Shown piece after piece: positions 59,148 to 64,000 of a DNA stretch of 64,000 nucleotides; position 1 is the stretch's first letter; each line of letters opens with the position of its first letter. The translations under genes and the position numbers were made by a program. The stretch lies in assembly GCA_964291445.2 (NCBI GenBank), contig OZ219862.1, forward strand, positions 62,001 to 126,000. Reading direction: 5' to 3'. The notes under the pieces are model-generated. The model made no database searches and had not been told where the DNA came from. It was given only the letters and a program-made list of their open reading frames with translations. Origin of the DNA: JAPOXR01 sp964291445 (GTDB lineage Bacteria > Pseudomonadota > Alphaproteobacteria > Rhodobacterales > Rhodobacteraceae).

Positions 59148-60498
59148 CGGATTGAAGCAGCTCGAGCAGGCTTGCGACATCCTTGGTCATGGCAAAGAAT
59201 GCGACCACATCTCCGGTGTGAAACCTTGTATCCGGTTGAACCTTTACCATGTCGTCATCCTTGCGGATGGCCCCGACCATCACGCCTTCCGGAAGTCCGG
59301 CCTTGCGAATCGACTTGCCGTTGATCTGTGAGCCAGCGCTGATGGTCGCCTCGATCAACTCCGCCTCGGATTCTCCCACGAAACCGACCCGTGTCACCGA
59401 TTTCATGCGGATATGCGGCAGAATCGACGACACGGTGGTGTCGCGGGGATCGATCATCGAATCGATGTTCAGGTGTCGGACCAGCGGGGCAAGAAAGGGT
59501 TCGGCAACAAGGCTGATTGCCGTCAGCGACTCGGTCAGCCGCTTGGCTCGAGTTGCGACCAGGAGATTGGTCTTGTCGTCCTGGGTCACGGCAAGAACGG
59601 CGTCGGAGGAGTTTATCCCCGCCTCGGCCAGAACCTCCTGGTCCAGCCCGTCTCCATTCAGAATGACCTTCTTCTCCAGGATTTCGGCGGCATATTCGGC
59701 CCGCTTCCGATCGAGTTCGATGAACTTGACCCGTGGCCGGTGCGGGGTCTTGTCCAGCTGGCGGGCGACCTCGATCCCGACCCGACCAGCGCCGACAATG
59801 ATGAGCCTGGAACAGGGTTTCTGCTCCTTGCCGAACAGGTGCAGGGTGCGGGCCAGGTCCTTCTTGCCGATACAGACATAGACCTCGTCACCGGCAAAGA
59901 GTTGGTCATCGGGCGCGGCCACGCCGAGGATTCCCCCCCTCCGGTATCCGACCACGACGGCGGCAAGTCCAGTGAACAGTTCCGACATCTGGCGCAGCGG
60001 CGTGTTCAGCAGCGAGCAGTTCCGGTCGAGCCGCATCCCGGCAAGAATGGCGCTGTCATCGAGGATGTTGCGGCGGTCAAACAGGGATGGCGAGCCAAGC
60101 AGGCGCACTGCGGTCTCGGCGACCTCCCGTTCGGGATTGATGACGGTGTCGATCGGACCGCCGACATCGCTCATCACCGAGGCGCGGTAGTTCTGGCGAC
60201 GAAGGCGTGCCACCGTGCGTCCCCTGCAGCCGAGATTGCGGGCAACAAGGCTTGCCACGATGTTGGTTTCATCGGAGGAGGTGACCGCGACCAGCAACTC
60301 GCCATCCTCCACGCCGGCATTGTGCAACACCGACGGGTCGGCCGCATGGCCGCCAACTCCGGTCAGGTTCAGATTCTCGGCCAGGCGGCGAACCCGACCG
60401 TAATCCTCGTCGACCACGGTGACATCGCAATCCTCCCGGGAGAGGTAGCGGCAGATTTGCCCGCCCACCTGGCCTGCTCCGAGCACGATGGCTCTCAT
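59131..60498 (-). CDS. trkA: Trk potassium regulator TrkA
   Basis: Cytosolic NAD-binding gatekeeper of TrkH. The 455-residue protein is a tandem of two RCK units: Rossmann starts VLGAGQVGGQICRYL near residue 5 and IIVGAGRVGIEVARQL near residue 230, each followed by a TrkA-C domain (for example GSQINGKSIRKAGLPEGVMV). The ATG at 60498 has GGGAG eight bases before it; a GTG two codons earlier is too close to that site. It is coupled to trkH by overlap. Confidence 0.95.
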   Translation of the reverse strand: MRAIVLGAGQVGGQICRYLSREDCDVTVVDEDYGRVRRLAENLNLTGVGGHAADPSVLHNAGVEDGELLVAVTSSDETNIVASLVARNLGCRGRTVARLRRQNYRASVMSDVGGPIDTVINPEREVAETAVRLLGSPSLFDRRNILDDSAILAGMRLDRNCSLLNTPLRQMSELFTGLAAVVVGYRRGGILGVAAPDDQLFAGDEVYVCIGKKDLARTLHLFGKEQKPCSRLIIVGAGRVGIEVARQLDKTPHRPRVKFIELDRKRAEYAAEILEKKVILNGDGLDQEVLAEAGINSSDAVLAVTQDDKTNLLVATRAKRLTESLTAISLVAEPFLAPLVRHLNIDSMIDPRDTTVSSILPHIRMKSVTRVGFVGESEAELIEATISAGSQINGKSIRKAGLPEGVMVGAIRKDDDMVKVQPDTRFHTGDVVAFFAMTKDVASLLELLQSDEPNR

Positions 60499-60942
60499 CT
60501 CCACCGCTCCCGGACTGGCTCCGACTGGTCGAGACGGTCGGCAGGCGGCATGCGGGCGCCCTGCCCTGCCGGGGCCGTGGCAACCGGCAAACGGTTGGGC
60601 AGATCATGGTCGCCGGCAATGTGCACGCCGTTCAGCCCGCCTCTCGCAAAATGAATTGAGTCTGTCATTGACCTGGTCACAACATTGAACTTGCCGGTCG
60701 CCCGTGCCGGGGCCGCGCGGGAATTCGGCAATCCCGGGTCGGTCCCGTGCCCCGCCGCCTCCAGGTTTCTCCTGCGCCCCGGCGGGGATACGGCCGCGGC
60801 GCAAGCCTGACCGACCGAAGCCGAACTGTCAATTGCCTGGTCGGTCCGGGCAGGCCGGCAGGGATTGGCAAGGCCGGGGAATTGCCGGACGCACCGGCCG
60901 GTACGGGCGGCGATTGCCGGTGAGAGGGCGCGCGGCGTCAAG
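60499..60942 (-). other. Gap between trkA and ntrX
   Basis: About 440 bases, GC-rich, with only Arg/Pro/Gly-rich open frames and no family signal. I see no gene, no clear promoter and no strong hairpin. In related genomes ntrX and trkA are usually closer together. Confidence 0.45.
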
Positions 60943-62337
60943 TCAGCCCTTCTTCACCGCGACCCGTCCACCCGACCTGTTCGTGGTCACGATTTCAAGA
61001 CCTTTCAGCTTTCGGTGAAGGGCCGAACGTTCCATGCCGATGAACTCGGCCGCCTTGGAAATATTGCCATCATTGCGATTGATCTGGGCAATCAGGTATT
61101 GCCGCTCGAACTCCTCGCGCGCCTCTCGCAGCGGCAGCGAAAACAGGTGCCTGGAGACATCGGCAAAGCCGAGATCGGTGGAATCGGATTCGGGAACCGA
61201 GATTTCCTCCGGCCGGATCTTGCCGGTCTTCGGCCCGGTGATCAGAACTCTTTCGACCATGTTCTTGAGCTGGCTGACATTGCCGGGCCAACTCATGGCC
61301 GTCATTTGCAGGATGGTATCGGGATGGAATCGCCGCTTGGGCAGCCCGATCTCGCGGTTGAAGTGGTCGACGAAATGATCGGCTAGTTCCTCGATATCAC
61401 TCTTTCGTTCATCCAGGGGCGTCAACTCCACCTCGATGACCTTCAACCGCTCGTAGAGATCCCCGTTGAACTTGCCCGTGTCGATCAAGGCCTTCATGTC
61501 GGTCGAGCTTCCGGAAACGATCCGGCAATCGACCGGCAACACGTCGCCGCCACCAATCCGCCGGAACCGGGAATGGCTGAGGGCCGCAAGCAGCGGCCGC
61601 TGCACGCCCCGGGGGATGTCGGCGACTTCGTCGAAATAGAGTGTGCCGCCGGCAGCTTGCTCGATCAGGCCTGGCTCGGCCCGGCCGTACTCCTCCTGGC
61701 GGCCAAACAGGGCAAGTTCGGCATCCGACGAGTCGATGGTCGGAAAATTTGCCACCAGGAAGGGTTCCCTGGCGCGGGCGGAGTTGAAATGCATGTGTCT
61801 GGCCGCATGACGCTTGCCGGTGCCGCGTTGACCTGTCAGCATGATGCGCGAGTTCTTGTCGGCATGAAGCTCCAGCGTCGCCGCGGCCGCCCGGAAGGAC
61901 GGCGATGATCCGGCTAGCGCGGTCGGGCGGGTCTGGGGGAATTTGAGCATATGGTTTTCGTGACGCAGGCGGGCGACCTCGATGCCGTTTCTGACCGTCC
62001 GAACCAGCGCATCATTGTCGATCGGTTTGGGGAGGAAGTCGAAGGCGCCGAATCGCATCGCCCGCACCGCGATCTCGCGCGAGCCGTGTGCCGAGATGAT
62101 GATGACAGGCAGGCCAGGGTTGTTTTCCTTCAGATCCTGCAACAGGCGCAGGCCGTCGAGATCGCGGTCCTTGAACCACAGATCAAGCAGCACCAGCCGC
62201 GGCGCGTGCTCATTGAACGCCCGCAGGCACTGGTCGCCATCGGTCACGTATTCGGAGGACAGGCCGCCATCCTCGAGCACATCGGCGATGATCCTGCAGA
62301 TATCCTCGTGGTCGTCGACGATCAGGACGTCAGTCAT
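60943..62337 (-). CDS. ntrX: Response regulator NtrX
   Basis: A 464-residue AAA+ response regulator. The receiver has MTDVLIVDDHEDICRII, phospho-Asp in LVLLDLWFKDRD and Lys in FLPKPIDND. The AAA+ domain has Walker A TGQRGTGKRHAAR and Walker B GGTLYFDEVADIP, and a Fis-type helix-turn-helix closes the protein (GNISKAAEFIGMERSALHRK). The sigma-54-contacting GAFTGA loop is absent (the region reads LALFGRQEEYGRAEPG), as is characteristic of NtrX. It probably acts as a DNA-binding regulator of nitrogen, redox or envelope genes with NtrY, encoded seven bases upstream. Confidence 0.95.
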   Translation of the reverse strand: MTDVLIVDDHEDICRIIADVLEDGGLSSEYVTDGDQCLRAFNEHAPRLVLLDLWFKDRDLDGLRLLQDLKENNPGLPVIIISAHGSREIAVRAMRFGAFDFLPKPIDNDALVRTVRNGIEVARLRHENHMLKFPQTRPTALAGSSPSFRAAAATLELHADKNSRIMLTGQRGTGKRHAARHMHFNSARAREPFLVANFPTIDSSDAELALFGRQEEYGRAEPGLIEQAAGGTLYFDEVADIPRGVQRPLLAALSHSRFRRIGGGDVLPVDCRIVSGSSTDMKALIDTGKFNGDLYERLKVIEVELTPLDERKSDIEELADHFVDHFNREIGLPKRRFHPDTILQMTAMSWPGNVSQLKNMVERVLITGPKTGKIRPEEISVPESDSTDLGFADVSRHLFSLPLREAREEFERQYLIAQINRNDGNISKAAEFIGMERSALHRKLKGLEIVTTNRSGGRVAVKKG

Positions 62338-62344
62338 TTGCTGC

Positions 62345-64000
62345 TCAACTCGATTGGTCTTCGATGTCTTCCGGTTGCGTTGTCAATCCGCCGCGCGATG
62401 GAATCCTCACGGTCACCATCGCCCCCGCATGATCGCAGCCTTCAAATACCGGCGCATGTTCAAGCACCATTGTCCCGCCATGTCCAGAGATGACACGATC
62501 AACATTCGGCAATCCCAGCCCGCGGCAATCGCCCTGCTTGGTTGACCGGAACATGGTCAGGAATTTTTCCTTGTCATCAGGAAACCCGATCCCGTTATCC
62601 ATGACCCGGATTTCGATCATGTCGCCATCATCGGCGATGGAGACACGTATCTCGGGGCAAAAATCGGTCGGAAGCTCGCGACCATCCTTCAGATCATCTA
62701 TCGCTTCACCGGCATTCTTCAACAGGTTGAGCAATGCCAGGTGGAAAAGTTCCGGGTCAAACCAGGTCTCCATCACTGGCTCCCCGGCCTCGACGGAGAT
62801 CGAAATTCCACGCTCGCGCATCTCCTCGGTCCGCACCGCGGCAGCGACTGCCTCGCGGACATCGCCGAGCTGCAGCACGGGATCCTTGAACTTGCTGAAA
62901 CTCGAGAACTCCTCGGCAATCGACAGCAGACTCCTGACATTTTTTTGAAAGATTCCCACGTAGTCACGGACGATGCGACGCAATTCCTCGTGACTTGCGG
63001 TCGGTTCCTTGGCTTCAAGCCGCTGTGCGCATGATTGCAGCGGGTAGACCGGGTTCTTGATTTCGTGGGCAATGACCTGGGCGACCTCGGACCATGCCGC
63101 CCGGTTCCTCGCCTTGACCAGCTCGGTCACGTCATCGAAGGCCACCACGAAGCCCTCGACCTCGCCGGCGGTGTCTTTTCGCTTGGCAATCCGCACGTGG
63201 AGGCTCTTGTGGATGCTCTGCCTGTGCAAATCGACCGGGCCCTGGATCTGGTTCTGCCGCGAACGCTTCAGATCGTTCAGCATGGCGGAAAACTCCGTCA
63301 CCGTCTCCTCGAATGACGGGGAGATCCTGCGTTCGGATATGGCGAGGTAGTCATCGGGGTCGGTCTCCAGCACGTCGGCGGCTGAACGATTCATGAAGAC
63401 GATGCGCTCGTCCCGGTCCAACCCGATCACCCCGGCGGTCACGCTGGACAGGACGCTGCTGAAGGTCTGCTCGCGCCGTACCGCGCTTTCCTTCAGCTCG
63501 ATCAGGTTGGCTGTGTGCGATTTCAGCCTGGCGACCATGTCGTTGAAGGTCTGGCCGAGCATGGCAACCTCGTCATTGCCCTCCGCTTTGAACCTGACAT
63601 CCATGTTGCCGCCCTCGACATTCTTGGCGACGCCCGCCATTTCCTCGATCGGCCTGGAAATTCGGTGGGCAAACCCGATTCCGAGCCTGATGATGACGAT
63701 CAGCACCACCAGCGTGATCCCCAGATAGATGATCGAATTGAAGACCAGCGACTGCGTCAGCCTGGCAACCAGCCCGGTTGCCAGGGGATTGTTGTACCTG
63801 ATGGTGTCGTGAAGCTCGACGATCGGCTCCGTCGCCTCGACTGCGGCAACGAGGAACAGTTCTGGCTTGTCGTCGATGCCGTGCACGGCAAAAATGACGT
63901 TGCTGCCGATTTTCCTGAACACGCGCGGGCCGTCACCGGCAGAGAGCCGGATCTCGTAGAGGCCGGAGCCGGACTGGATCGGCTCGGAGCCATTCTCGCA
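62345..64000 (-). CDS. ntrY: Sensor histidine kinase NtrY (N-terminus beyond window)
   Basis: The frame is open to the window edge, so this is the C-terminal ~550 residues of a protein usually ~750 long. It starts in the extracytoplasmic region, followed by a membrane helix (IIYLGITLVVLIVIIRLGI), HAMP (RISRPIEEMAGVAKNVEGGN), PAS (SSVTAGVIGLDRDERIVFMN), HisKA with phospho-His in VIAHEIKNPVYPLQ, and HATPase with N box NLLKNAGEAIDDL and GLGLPNVDRVISGHGG. It forms a two-component pair with ntrX, which follows after seven bases. Confidence 0.95.
   Translation of the reverse strand, partial: CENGSEPIQSGSGLYEIRLSAGDGPRVFRKIGSNVIFAVHGIDDKPELFLVAAVEATEPIVELHDTIRYNNPLATGLVARLTQSLVFNSIIYLGITLVVLIVIIRLGIGFAHRISRPIEEMAGVAKNVEGGNMDVRFKAEGNDEVAMLGQTFNDMVARLKSHTANLIELKESAVRREQTFSSVLSSVTAGVIGLDRDERIVFMNRSAADVLETDPDDYLAISERRISPSFEETVTEFSAMLNDLKRSRQNQIQGPVDLHRQSIHKSLHVRIAKRKDTAGEVEGFVVAFDDVTELVKARNRAAWSEVAQVIAHEIKNPVYPLQSCAQRLEAKEPTASHEELRRIVRDYVGIFQKNVRSLLSIAEEFSSFSKFKDPVLQLGDVREAVAAAVRTEEMRERGISISVEAGEPVMETWFDPELFHLALLNLLKNAGEAIDDLKDGRELPTDFCPEIRVSIADDGDMIEIRVMDNGIGFPDDKEKFLTMFRSTKQGDCRGLGLPNVDRVISGHGGTMVLEHAPVFEGCDHAGAMVTVRIPSRGGLTTQPEDIEDQSS

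Noticed and set aside
59413..60654. 413-codon rightward frame across trkA
   Set aside because: Antisense shadow of trkA, whose two Rossmann motifs are unambiguous.
1..64000. CRISPR arrays, rRNA operons, prophage structural genes, riboswitches
   Set aside because: No regularly spaced repeats, no rRNA sequence, no phage genes, and no riboswitch core recognisable by eye were found.

Overview
This is high-GC DNA (roughly 60-65% by eye, with a few AT-rich patches) from an alphaproteobacterium, most likely Rhodospirillales-like. The supporting signs are the order ntrY-ntrX-trkA-trkH-hfq, a recA promoter carrying the alphaproteobacterial LexA box GTTC-N7-GTTC, a TTTAGAA-N3-TTCTAAA Irr-type iron box before an iscR-suf operon, an aspartate-type (Mg) HemB, and the clustering of a corrinoid-reactivating ferredoxin with folate C1 enzymes. 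Most of the window is ordinary chromosomal housekeeping. Both edges cut genes: xerD on the left and ntrY on the right.

Layout. 1-5.9 kb: partial xerD, a 44-residue membrane ORF, aroK-aroB, a radical SAM enzyme with a Cys-rich tail, and zwf-pgl. 6.1-7.9 kb: an accessory patch with a RelE/HigB-type toxin-antitoxin pair, an ISAs1-type transposase remnant and recombinase debris, ending at tRNA-Gly(CCC). 8.0-12.3 kb: a four-gene leftward operon for C1-folate/corrinoid chemistry. 12.5-21.8 kb: rlmE, a metallo-hydrolase, SOS-controlled recA, alaS, icd, lipA and a COQ10-like gene. 21.8-31.2 kb: a hydrolase facing an Irr-type box and a long Fe-S assembly operon (iscR-like, cysteine desulfurase, sufB, cupin, ybjQ, sufC, sufD, two YIP1 genes, sufS). 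31.4-32.9 kb: tRNA-Arg(CCG) and an accessory patch with an hsdM start fragment and a HEPN/MNT toxin-antitoxin pair. 33.1-36.6 kb: phoR-like, pstB, phoU, phoB. 36.8-42.9 kb: a fatty acid desaturase, a TIM-barrel protein, aroQ, tsf, rpsB (with an unusual acidic tail) and DUF502. 43-46.3 kb: a YejA-type binding protein, a candidate small RNA and a FrnE-like DsbA protein. 46.5-48.2 kb: an AbiEii-type nucleotidyltransferase with a small partner and a frameshifted resolvase. 48.3-57.1 kb: mfd, hemB, a SYLF protein, a 3-hydroxyisobutyrate dehydrogenase-type enzyme and a penicillin acylase-type Ntn hydrolase. 57.3-64 kb: hfq, trkH, trkA, ntrX, ntrY.

The parts that most repay attention are: (i) the IscR homologue heading the suf operon, which has lost all four predicted cluster ligands yet sits behind an Irr-type box; (ii) the non-canonical suf operon with cupin, YbjQ and YIP1 genes inserted; (iii) the corrinoid activation/C1 operon with no corrinoid protein or substrate methyltransferase in view; (iv) three separate nucleotidyltransferase or RelE-type toxin modules, each in recombination debris; (v) a candidate small RNA with its own promoter and terminator; and (vi) a ribosomal protein S2 with a long acidic repetitive tail. 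No CRISPR array, rRNA, prophage or replication origin was seen.
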